From contig CAJNDS010002201.1 of assembly GCA_905221605.1 (NCBI GenBank), positions 406,022-470,021 of the forward strand: 64,000 nucleotides of DNA, written 5' to 3'. A program made the translations under genes and the position numbers. Each line of letters opens with the position of its first letter. The first letter of the stretch is position 1. The notes under the pieces are model-generated. The model was not told the origin of the DNA, made no database searches, and saw only the letters and a list, made by a program, of their open reading frames with translations. This stretch comes from Symbiodinium natans. Lineage: Eukaryota; Sar; Dinophyceae; Suessiales; Symbiodiniaceae. This document shows, in pieces, positions 32,660-42,164 of the stretch.

Positions 32660-33230
32660 GCAAGTGAACGAGTGGATACGTGCGAGTCGACAAGTGGAAA
32701 TGGTACGAGTGGACGAGTGGAAACGCACGAGTGGACGAGTGGATAATGTACGAGCGAACAAGCACTCGTGCGCTTCCACTCATTTACTCGTACGCATACA
32801 CCACCCGTCCACTTGTACACCACTCGTTCACGCGTGCATATCCCACCCGTACAAATACAAGGCAGGGCGCCCGTGCAAGCCTTACTGTGTTTTTTTTTTC
32901 ACGATTGGAGTCCGTGCCAGTGGACGAGCGGCGCTACTTTCACTCGCTCATTCGTACGCTTCCTGTCGTACACCACTCGTTCACTCGAACGCCCCCACTC
33001 GTACACCACGCGTTCACTCGTACGCCCCGGCTCGTACACGACTCGCCCACTCGTACACACCCACTCGTTCACCACTCGCTCACTCGTACGCCCCCACTCG
33101 TACACCTCTCGTCCACTCGTACGCCCCCACTCGTACACCACTGGTTCACTCGTACGCCCCTACCCGTACACCGCTCGTTCACTTGTACGCCCCCGCTCGT
33201 ACACCACTCGTTCACTCGTACGCCGACCAC
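32660..33230. repeat. ACTCGT-type satellite with inverted left arm
   Basis: From about 32766 to 33230 the sequence is a degenerate array of CACTCGTACGCCCCCACTCG-like units. From 32660 to 32766 the same words appear as reverse complement (CGAGTGGACGAGTGGAAACG). The array therefore flips orientation at about 32766. The plus-strand His/Thr/Arg-rich frames and the minus-strand Glu/Arg-rich frame across it are repeat translation, not genes. Confidence 0.8.
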
Positions 33231-33239
33231 GCGGTCACA

Positions 33240-34317
33240 ATCGCGGCATGTCCCCTGAAATCATCGCTTACAACCCCTTAGATGTAAAGAATAAATCACT
33301 ATTGAAGCTGAGCACGCCAAAGCTTTGGACGACATGGAATGGCAGATGCGACGTGTTGAATTTGTTGCTAACAGTACTCAACCATTGTCATCCGGAACTC
33401 CGGCTCCGTGATTGCTCGCTGAGCGTGGTCACCAGCCTTTCATGAATGCGCGGTGCCCGGTGCCGCCCGGTGCTTCGTCGGTTTTGTGAATTGTTGGGGT
33501 GGCTTATGCCTGCTCAAAAAAATTAAACAGAAAGGGTGGAACGACTGCTCAACTTAGCCAGCCCTCGCAGAACGCCAACAAACACGAACGGCTCGCCGGC
33601 TCGACGGACGAAGGCCCTATGGATTGACCGCATGGCTGCCAATGTCCTTGCCACGACAAATGGGGGCGCTCTGCTGCGGCGACGCTCGTGTCACCGTTGA
33701 CCCGCACAGGAAACCCGCAGCAGGAAGTCGCACTCCGAGCCACACAACGCCATAAGCAGAACTCGCGCACGGGTGCTTCCTCGTTCAAGATTCAAGATTC
33801 CGGTCCATCGGCCTCCTTCCGCGCGCAGTTTCCGCTGATCCTGGAGTGCTTATGCGGTTGCTTGTGGCGCGGCCAACTGCCGGGGACCGCAAGAAGGTTC
33901 TTTGGGGGCCTTCCGCCCGGTGTCAAGCTGTCGAGGCGGTGAGGCGGTGCTCAACGAGGACGCGCTTTTCCTCAGTGGTGCGAACCGGGCTACGCTGCCC
34001 CCTGCTTTTTGGATAGCGTGCAGCTGCGGCCAGGCTTCGTCCGCATCAAGCATTGGAGGACAGATGCGGTTCGAGGGCAAATCTCACGTGCACTGCCGCT
34101 GCCGCCAAAGCGCAGAGTCGGGTCTGAGAACAACCGTGAACAGTGTGGCGAAAAATCAAGCCACGTCTTCCGCTGGGCAAAGACGCGGCCGCGCACTTGC
34201 CTCAACTCCCGGATCGGCAATGTGTGTGGCTTCTCCTTTTGTCATGATTTTGCGCCAAAGGGGGGGCCCTGCGACCCTGAGCATGGAGGACATCATGATC
34301 TGCCAATGCAGCACCTT
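33240..34317. other. spacer, nothing recognised
   Basis: About 1.1 kb with overlapping short frames on both strands but no motif. Confidence 0.4.
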
Positions 34318-34545
34318 TCAAAAACATTTTGCCTCCATGAGCTGCGTGTTCCATCCAGTTGTCCCACCCCATGGCTCTCGCAAACGCTTCAAGTGTCGAA
34401 CACCACTACGAAGCTGACCAACGACACGACTTCGAAGCAGAGACCAATCAAGGGGACGATTGACCCATCTGCTCGAAGGAAGGCGTCCGACATGATGAGC
34501 GAACTTCCAATATTGCCACATCCAAAGCGGGGCACATGCAGTCAT
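34318..34545 (-). pseudogene. LINE extreme C-terminal fragment, second copy
   Basis: Minus-strand frame reads WQYWKFAHHVGRLPSSRWVN, then LREPWGGTTGWN. It is the same conserved tail as at 31463-31640 on the plus strand but diverged, so it comes from a related LINE. Nothing else of the element is recognisable around it. Confidence 0.55.
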
Positions 34546-34619
34546 GTCTCCAGGCAGCTCGGTGCTTCTGCACGCATGCGGCGCCAGGCACGCGGAGCAA
34601 GGTGGCAGCTTCTGTGACT

Positions 34620-36000
34620 GATGACAAGCTCATCGTTCCTAGGTGTGTCCTAGGTGTGAACTTTGGTCAAGCGAATGTAGTTGACTCGTGCCACTTGTTC
34701 AAAGCTTTTCTTCTGGCTCGCACATGAATTTTTTTCTCGTCGTGCTTTTGCAGCAACACGAGGAGTGTCCGGTCCAGTAGGTCATGCGTCGTTCGCGAGT
34801 TTCACGATGTACTGCAAAGATGTAGAGACGAATCTACGATGCGAAGAGCAAATATTCACAGATATTTATGTGCGCGCGGGCTAGAAGAAAGACTCAGAGA
34901 CGACGCAAACCTTGCGAAATACATTGGCAGATATAGCGCCGATGCTTTAAAAGATGTGTGGAGTGAGATATGGAACTAATATTCACAACCAGATTTTATT
35001 CACGTGGTGGAAGAGGGGGACATAATGGAAACGAATGGACAAGGGAACAGATACTGAACATGAAAAAAGCCCTTCTATATTAATATGCATTCAAACATCC
35101 TATGCTACAGAGTTTATATGAACCAGTGCTCCAAGCAACTTACAAAGAGCTAGGTGTTATGGAAGAGGTTTTTGGAAAACTATTTTTGTAAGAGAGTGCC
35201 GGGTATAAAACTTGTTCACAGCTTCACACTAGTCCGTTGCGAATTCACCGTATATTACGGAAATGAACCCAAAAGCACTGCGCGCTAGCTTTTTCACATT
35301 GGCGAATGTCGGATCCTGGTCGGAGGCGATCGGAAAGCAGCAACGCAAAACCGGTCAGTGGAAATGCCGGGCAGAAGAAATGCTGGGCCGGAGTACACCA
35401 ACCTAAAGCACTGCGGGCCAGCTCCGAGCGGCGAAGGTACGAGAGAAAGCCGTTAAAAGAAGAAGAGGGGCGGGGACGCACAGACCTCCAACAGTTTTGA
35501 AAAAATTACCGTGTGAGCCCAAAGCAGGTTATCAAAACCATAGCGAAGAGAGGGGCCGCGTAATTAAAGCTCAGACTGCTCTCGAGTCCAGCCCCCCCCC
35601 TTGTACCTCCAATCAGCTGTGGCCAGCTCTGAGAGGCCGGGGGTAAAGTGGAATATTTTTTCAGGGCGACGGCCTCTGAAACAGCACCCTTCTCAGAGAA
35701 TTCCCTTGAAGCTCAGGGCGTTACAAGCTCTAGACTCGTGCTAAAGGAAGGTAAGGTTTCCATCTTGACAGAAAGCATCGGTTGACGCACTCGGAAAAGC
35801 GGGGGGCTACAACCGAGTAGTGGGGGATCCAACAAGCGCTGTCAGTTGATATAGGCTTTGCAAACCTACACTCACAAAACTCCTGATTCAAAGGAGTGGA
35901 AGCTCGGCTAGAAGCGAGGTTGGGAGCGCTGACAATGGCGATGCCAGGTTCCACACTTGTTTTCCGTACATGAGCCACAGGCATCACGTCTGGCTAGTGC
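34620..36000. other. AT-rich stretch with coding-like debris
   Basis: Composition is lower in GC than the surroundings. A plus-strand frame at about 34820-34978 reads MRRANIHRYLCARGLEERLR, then DDANLAKYIGRYSADALKDV and ends in a stop; the next codons are open again (QPDFIHVVEEGD). I do not recognise the family. No organelle gene was identified. The poly(C) run at about 35591-35600 is simple sequence. Confidence 0.35.
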
Positions 36001-37106
36001 AGTCTAGAGACGCTCGGGGCAGCTCACTCCCCGCAAGCTGAGGACACGTCGGTCAAGCTGCAAGCTGCTGCGTCTCGTGGCGTTGGGCCTGCTCCGAAAG
36101 GGATGGATCCTGCCAATGCATGACTCCATGCTGGGCCAGTGCCTGCACCAACGATGGCAAAGCGAGCGAAGACACCACCAACGATGGCAAAGCGAGCGAA
36201 GACACCATTCCTCGAAGGACGCGGACCCCGGAATCACCGGCTGAGCTCATGTTCCGTAGTGCTGCAGAACCCGACAACAGTTGGCATCGATTATAAACAC
36301 AGGGACTTGTAGCAAGTGTGCATAGGCGTCGAGGCCGCGGCGTCGAAAGCCAAAGACAGTTGCGAGTGCAAGCGCAGCCCCCAGTTCTTGCGCCCGAGGT
36401 CACGGCAAGAAACACCTGCCAAGGTGGCCAGCTGGCCAGAAAACAAATGGGCGCTGGGATGCTCATCCAGAGGCAACATCTTATCTACGAGCAGTGCGTG
36501 AAAATTGCACAGGCTACCGTCGTAATAGGGAATGCCCCTGAAGACGAAACGGTATTGAAGGCTGCCGGACACTGTTTAAAGCAAGCCACCTCTTGGCCGT
36601 TAGCGGCTGCGGTACGGGCCAATCTGAAAACCAGGCCGTCCACTGCCAAGGCCGGGGACTCCTGAAAGCAAAATATGCCAACGCCAACAAAAGAAGGGCC
36701 GGGGCAGAAGCAGGACAGCTGGAAGCGCCTAGCACTCAAAGCCACGACGCACGCCACAAAGGAGTCTAGAATAAGCTCTCGGCAGCGCTGTTCCGAGCGA
36801 GCAGATAAAATGCGCAGGGCCGAAAAATCCAGCGCGGGAACAGCTGGCATCTGAAAAGCGCCGACTGTCTCAGAGCCAACGCCCGCAGCGATACACGACC
36901 CACACAAGTCAAAGTCGCACAAGAAGGTCATTCACTGACAGCATGCGAAAGCGAAGGAAGCACCTGTGCTTGGCCAGGGAGACACGAGCTGTGTCATGGA
37001 GACGAGTGGCGAGGGGGCCACCTCCTCTCTCTTGTTTTTTGGAGTACGCAGCTTGGAATGTGAGTGGGGGGTTTCCCGACCTGAAGCTTACGGAGCCCGA
37101 CTTCCT
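36001..37106. other. spacer with 30-bp tandem duplication
   Basis: Positions 36148-36177 and 36178-36207 are two copies of a 30-bp unit (AACGATGGCAAAGCGAGCG core). Minus-strand frames at 36291-36931 are open but without motif; they might be the 3' part of the LINE to the right. Confidence 0.45.
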
Positions 37107-37589
37107 TCAGCGATCACGGGAACGACGCTGCGATACCCGCACTGCGCTCAGAACTCTCGCGCATTCATCGAAGCCATGTTCACCAGAGGGGCCACTTTCA
37201 CGTGCTACCAGGTGCACTTGCGGACGGCAGCTGATGACGGCTGTGAGAACTGGGCCTGAAGCGTCAGTCACAACTCCGTCAGGACCCCTGTCAGCACGGT
37301 CTGGCTGGATAAATGTGTGCAGTCTCCCTGGGAGTGGGTGTGTGGTGCAGCAGACACATGTACTGCTCAGCACCTTGTCGCCGTACCTCTGCAATTGCTG
37401 GTGTCGCCTCGTCAGCCTACCTTCTATATCGATGCGTGTCTGTAGGGACCTCTCCCTCAAAGCGAGTCCCTGAGCATTGTCCCAAAAATTTTCCTGCGCG
37501 GTCTTGAACAGTGCAAAATGGGTTTGGAGGTTGCTCGTTTGCCCTTGCACATTTCGGTCGGCTTCAGAGCTTGCACCGCATTTCTTCAT
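37107..37589 (-). pseudogene. possible C-terminal half of the LINE USP domain
   Basis: Minus-strand frame includes HQQLQRYGDKVLSS, like the LxxQLxRF motif after the middle of USP domains, and later VLTAVIS ... SGPSGEHGF, loosely like the region around the catalytic His box. The His box itself is not clean. The link to the USP N half rests on order and strand only. Confidence 0.3.
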
Positions 37590-37727
37590 TATGTCTTTGT
37601 AAAATGGCAGTTGGAACCTTTTCTCTTTAAGCTTCGGCAGTCATGTTTTGTGCTTGTTGGGCTTCTTATCCCAGAGTTTGCTGCCCCAGCAGAGTTGTGT
37701 TTGGGGGCACCGAAGACCACTCGTCAA

Positions 37728-38546
37728 TTAGGGAATGCAGTGGCTGCTGGCCGAGTGTTGCATGAGCATGATGAGGGGACCTCCCTCCACAGCCAATCTC
37801 CCCGTGATCAGATCAACTGTTGCCCATCTACGCGTTAGAGGGAGCTCTGAAGCAGCTGCCAGGAAGCTCTGCAGGAATTCTGCCGAGTCTTGTTGCGTGC
37901 CATCGAATCTCCATCTGGGCAGCAGGCTTCGAAGCGGGAATGGGTTGATTAGATTGAGGGGAGGGGCAGTGCAGGACTGCGCCGTATTCGAGATGAGGCT
38001 CAGTAACGGTTGGAGTGATCGCAATGACGAATCCATAGTGGTAGTGGCTAGCATGGCTTGCATAGCTGCATTGACATAGCAGTAGTTGGAGGTATTCTTG
38101 AATGCAAGAGAAGCGACTTGGGGGTGGGAGAGGGAGAAGCTCAGATCATGGGAAGCATCACCTCGGCTCTCTTCCTGCGTTGCAACAGAAGCACGAAAGC
38201 TCAGTTTGAGAGGAGAGGAGAGCGAAGAAGAAGAAGAAGAAGAAGAAGAGTGGGGATGAGGGAAAGCACCCGCTGCAGTCCTGTCAAGGGGGGGGGGCTC
38301 TGTGCCAACAGAAATCGGAGGTTTAGGCTTGGCTGCTGGTCGCACTGTGGGATTAGCCACTTTAAAGAAGGACTGTAGCGGTCCCGTGGTTGTCCTAGTT
38401 ATTTGCAGCACGGAATCGCCTAAGAGGATTTGAAAGAGTACTCCACATTGCTCTGGGTGCTTGCGCCTATCCGTTACATTCTTGTTGCAGAAGGGGCAAG
38501 GTCTGCCTTTGAGGATTTCTGTCCCAAGCTTCTGGCACTGTAGCAT
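37728..38546 (-). CDS. zinc finger plus N-terminal half of a USP (peptidase C19-like) domain, LINE-encoded
   Basis: An open frame of 272 codons in a different frame from the RT just upstream. CPFCNKN...H...C (C17, C20, H30, C34) is a finger. Residues 100-109 are a Ser run encoded by a GAA microsatellite at about 38223-38252. FKNTSNYCYVNAAMQAML (149-166) matches the USP Cys box, catalytic Cys156. DGTQQDSAEFLQSFL (215-229) matches the QQD box. USPs remove ubiquitin from proteins. The position directly after the RT and its fingers, same strand, argues that the protease is part of the LINE rather than a host gene. The ATG at 38546 is probably internal to a longer original frame. Confidence 0.65.
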   Translation of the reverse strand: MLQCQKLGTEILKGRPCPFCNKNVTDRRKHPEQCGVLFQILLGDSVLQITRTTTGPLQSFFKVANPTVRPAAKPKPPISVGTEPPPLDRTAAGAFPHPHSSSSSSSSSLSSPLKLSFRASVATQEESRGDASHDLSFSLSHPQVASLAFKNTSNYCYVNAAMQAMLATTTMDSSLRSLQPLLSLISNTAQSCTAPPLNLINPFPLRSLLPRWRFDGTQQDSAEFLQSFLAAASELPLTRRWATVDLITGRLAVEGGPLIMLMQHSASSHCIP

Positions 38547-38616
38547 GGTGCTTTCATGTAGAGCATCCCGATCATTCGATGCTCCTGATGCAGGTGCGAT
38601 TTAACCTTTGGTGTGA

Positions 38617-39891
38617 TCATGCGTCCAGAAGCCACATAGCACACAATGATTCACAAAATGCTTGGAGACTGGCTGTCGAGCTAGCTGCGTGACGGTATGC
38701 GTGCCAGCTGTGCTGGTCAGGTGTTCGCGCGACCAGGTGCACTGACTCGGTTTGATCTGCTTTGTCTTGCAGTTCTGAGTGCTGGGCATCTATTCTTCGT
38801 AAGGTCTCCGGCTCTGTGCAGGCTCCGGAGAGAAGGTGGTCCTTCAGTCCTTTCCAAAGAACGAATTGCTTATGGCACGCTGCGCATGTTGGCAGTCCAT
38901 CCGTTGAGTGTTCTGGCAGGAAATCTGTGGGAATGTAACGATCCAACTTGTCTCTATGCATCTTGGCTTCGTGTATACGTAGCCCCTGCTCGGATGAGGT
39001 CTGAAAAGAACAATGCTTGCAGCAGTGCTTGGCTTCTGTCTCTGCGTTGGTTGCCGACAGCAAGGGACTGGTTTGGGAATTCTGTCGTTTCCTGAGCGAT
39101 CGGACTCGATTGCTCTGGCGTTCCAAAAGCAATTGGACTGGATCTTTAATTCCAAAGTCCGTGTACAGCTGTTTCGTCGATACGCCTGTAAGATGTACCA
39201 GTTTGTTGAGGACTGCTCTGATTTTCCTGGCATACCAGCTGCGCAGTTGCTGAGCGGTCTCCGCTGTGAGCCCTATGTCGACCAAGCCTGCTGAGACTGT
39301 GGCCCAAACTGTGGTTTGCCAAATCTTCAATCTGCTTTTTGGACCTGAGTATCTGCGATTGTGTACATATCTTCGTACCTGTTGCAGTTTGGCATTACCC
39401 TCCTGCAGCCTGTAGTCCAGCGTGGCTTTCTCCTGGTTGCCGTAAGACACATACACGCCGAGATACTTAAAGGAAGAGGGTTGCGGGAAAGGCTCCTGGG
39501 CATTGGTGCTTCCTATCCTCCATGCTCTGATTTTGCTGAAGAGTTTATGTGCTCTGGCGGAAGCGGTGCCCATCAGCTTGACCATTAAGTGGCATTTGTC
39601 TGAGTTTACCTTAAAGCCGTACTTCCTCACAATGCGTAGGAGATCAGCTATCATGTTGTGGGCCCGTGTCAGGTCTTTCCAACTAGTTATGTTGCAGTGA
39701 ACCGTGAGATCATCTGCATAACCTGTTAGACAACGCATCACTCGGTCCCAGCCTGCCACCTCAGCAAGTTCTCGGAAAAGCTTCCCTGTCAGCAGGGAGA
39801 ACAATGCGCGGGCCAAGTTACAGCCTTTGTTGAAAACGCTCCAGGCTGTATGATCACCCCAAGGTATCAGGTATGAGGTTGCACATCTCAA
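38617..39891 (-). CDS. LINE reverse transcriptase (palm to C-terminal zinc fingers)
   Basis: An open frame of 424 codons (first codon TTG, so truncated rather than initiated here). KGCNLARALFSLLTG (residues 22-36) is RT motif B. GYADD at 57-61 is the catalytic motif C. FKYLGVYVSYG (141-151) is the start of the thumb. Two finger-like clusters follow: CKHCSFQ...H...H (C291, C294, H307, H312) and CAACHKQ...H...C (C336, C339, H352, C358). RT copies element RNA at the nicked target; the fingers likely bind nucleic acid. The N-terminal endonuclease and RT fingers are missing. Confidence 0.8.
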   Translation of the reverse strand: MRCATSYLIPWGDHTAWSVFNKGCNLARALFSLLTGKLFRELAEVAGWDRVMRCLTGYADDLTVHCNITSWKDLTRAHNMIADLLRIVRKYGFKVNSDKCHLMVKLMGTASARAHKLFSKIRAWRIGSTNAQEPFPQPSSFKYLGVYVSYGNQEKATLDYRLQEGNAKLQQVRRYVHNRRYSGPKSRLKIWQTTVWATVSAGLVDIGLTAETAQQLRSWYARKIRAVLNKLVHLTGVSTKQLYTDFGIKDPVQLLLERQSNRVRSLRKRQNSQTSPLLSATNAETEAKHCCKHCSFQTSSEQGLRIHEAKMHRDKLDRYIPTDFLPEHSTDGLPTCAACHKQFVLWKGLKDHLLSGACTEPETLRRIDAQHSELQDKADQTESVHLVARTPDQHSWHAYRHAASSTASLQAFCESLCAMWLLDA

Positions 39892-40077
39892 CGCTGTATA
39901 TCCGTAACATTTTGGTTCCTAGAAGAAGGCTACGAAAGAAACCTTCTTGGGCCATGAGTAAGTTCAGACAGCTCTAGATGTATAGTGTACAGATTGCTAG
40001 AGTAGAAATAGTCTTCTTGTTGTGTCCCTGTTTGTTCCGCGCCCTTTCTTTGTAGATTGTACTTGAAGCTCTGCGCC

Positions 40078-40790
40078 CGTTCGGTCACAGTATTTGGCCG
40101 CAGCTGGTACTAGCTTTAATGCGATAAAGCAATGTATGATTTGTTTCACAATATCCTACATCTCAAAGAGCGAAGGAAGTAGCTCAAGACGAAGTGCACT
40201 TCTTCTTTCACTGCCGGAATGCAGATCCATTTCGCACAAGTCAGAATCGACTCAGTCGACTCAAGAAGAAACCTCTGGATCGGCATGTATTTCCCCCGAC
40301 AGGGGCTCAGCCCGCTGTCTCTGCCGACAAATGCAACAGCATATGGAAGGAAAGGAAATCGAGCCTTTCATGCCTCCCCGAGGAATGAAAACTTGAGCAA
40401 GGAAGAAATGGAAAAACGCAGTTCCCGTATTTACATCAAGCTCAATGTACGATTAAAAGGGTCGTGGAGGGTGGGTGAAAACGAAAGGTCCCTAAAGGAC
40501 CACTGTTGCAGCTGCGAGCCTGCATGCTACATGTTGCACTAATGTAGCATGCGTGCAAAACGTGTGACCAAACATACGTGAGCAAGCACACAAACCGTTC
40601 GGTCACAGTATTTGGCCGCAGCTGGTACTAGCTTTAATGCGATAAAGCAATGTATGATTTGTTTCACAATATCCTACATCTCAAAGAGCGAAGGAAGTAG
40701 CTCAAGACGAAGTGCACTTCTTCTTTCACTGCCGGAATGCAGATCCATTTCGCACAAGTCAGAATCGACTCAGTCGACTCAAGAAGAAAC
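40078..40790. repeat. direct repeat A, two copies 518 bp apart
   Basis: 40078-40272 and 40596-40790 look identical over 195 bp (CGTTCGGTCACAGTATTTGG at the start). Both are followed by GGATCGGCATGTATTTCCCC after a short variable gap. The lack of differences implies a recent duplication. They lie at the 3' end of the DIRS-like element and could be part of its terminal repeat system. Confidence 0.85.
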
Positions 40791-40845
40791 ATCGGCATGG
40801 ATCGGCATGTATTTCCCCAAGTTTAAACCCTGGCAGAGAAGAAGT

Positions 40846-41029
40846 GCAGACGCGCAAAGAACTCGCCAAATTTAACCGTGCAGGCTGCACAATATGGAAT
40901 TTACAAGGCAGCTCCTAATGGAGATGAGCTTGGAAGAGCAGACGCGCAAAGAACTCGCCAAATTTAACCGTGCAGGCTGCACAATATGGAATTTACAAGG
41001 CAGCTCCTAATGGAGATGAGCTTGGAAGA
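40846..41029. repeat. direct repeat B, two tandem copies of 92 bp
   Basis: Unit GCAGACGCGCAAAGAACTCG ... GAGCTTGGAAGA occurs at 40846-40937 and 40938-41029 without visible change. It directly follows repeat A copy 2. Confidence 0.85.
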
Positions 41030-42164
41030 GCAAAGGGGGGACGCCAAGCTTTCGGAAAAACAGCTACGGCTGGGGATGCAAACCACAACTGGCGCAAGGA
41101 AACTCTGCGTCTGTGCTCAGTTTTCCAGCGTGAAGCCAGTGGAGCTGGGGGAACCCAGCGGCTGAGGTGGTCTGCATCCACATTCTTGGGACCACTGATG
41201 TGACCCACATCCAAATGTATGCCCGTTAGGCTGGAAAGGCCAAACGTTGAGTAAATGCCGCCAATGGCCAGGCTGTTGTGAAAAGACTGTTTGAGGAAGC
41301 CTCTGCCCCCGTATTATCACACCAAGAATGAATACGGACTGAAAGCAGAGAAAAGGGGGATATTTGGCCCATCAGCCAGACCAATGCAATTTGTGCCAGG
41401 GCCTCGTAGCAACTTATGTCCCGACTCGCCTCTGATCGTAATGGGATCTCCGCAAACGCAAAGTCCTGGATGCAAAAATGCTCCGAAAACCAAAAATCAC
41501 CTGAGGCAGATGTAATGTAACCACCAATTGCAAAGCGGTCGCCTTGGCCCATTGCGTCAGCAGCCGCCTCCACTTTCAGCTGAGGCAAAGGCTTCATTGG
41601 ACGCCACAAAGGTGGCAGGGAGGACCAGCGACACCAGAACTGCACCAACTCCCGAGAGGTTGGAGAAAGCTGGCGCCGTTTTGAAGCTGGGTCAGATATT
41701 CGGAGCCAAATATCCTTATCCCCCAGATTGCACTTGAGAAGCTCCGACTTCGTCATCACTTTTTTATGACGAACATTCAGAACTCGGCTGCCAATGGAAA
41801 TGGCGGTACCTGCTGGAACCCGCTGAATGTCAAGCACTCGACGAAAGACAGCCACCTGGCCTTGGCGCAAACTCAAGTTTGTTGCCCTTGGTGCATGGAG
41901 ATCCATGTACAGTGCTCGAAGCCAAGGGCGGGCCATAGGGAAAAGCTTAAACAGCCACTGAAGAATGCCACAAATTTTGCTCAGCGTGACTCGATCAGTA
42001 TACTTTCCTCGCAAAGCCCCTGCAACAACAGCTTCAAGCGTTCCAGCTTTGCGGGTGGAATGCACACGCAACCCTTGGCGAAATCTAGCTGCCAGCCTAT
42101 CCATGTAATGGACGTGCCAAATTGTAACTTCTTCCAACTCAGTGGTACCCCGAATGCAGCGCAA
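40993..42164 (-). CDS. RNase H part of DIRS-like pol
   Basis: The frame 42164-41226 begins after a shift from the RT frame near 42005. It reads DRVTLSKICGILQWLFKLFP (RT connection), AAADAMGQGDRFAIGGYI (first catalytic Asp region), ISCYEALAQIALVWL (Glu helix) and HSWCDNTGAEASSNSL (third Asp). The last RNase H block, DVGHISGPKNVDADHLSRW, lies in another frame at 41214-41155. It degrades the RNA strand during reverse transcription. Two frameshifts in about 1 kb suggest loss of function or sequencing errors. Confidence 0.7.

Larger units (their letters stand above)
37107..39900 (-). mobile_element. 5'-truncated LINE with zinc fingers and ubiquitin-specific-protease-like domain
   Basis: The minus-strand element starts inside the RT (about 39900) and runs through RT palm/thumb, two zinc fingers, a third finger after a frame change, a Ser-rich linker and a USP-type protease domain. 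Three frames are needed, so the copy is inactive. The listed parts are RT (39891-38617), finger plus USP N half (38546-37728) and possible USP C half (37589-37107). The 3' end is not defined; no poly(A) was seen. Confidence 0.7.

Noticed and set aside
32538..33445. His/Thr/Arg-rich ORFs of 190-247 codons on the plus strand
   Set aside because: Repeat translation of the ACTCGT satellite in three frames.
34620..36000. Organelle DNA insertion
   Set aside because: AT-rich composition suggested it, but I recognise no plastid or mitochondrial gene or rRNA fragment.
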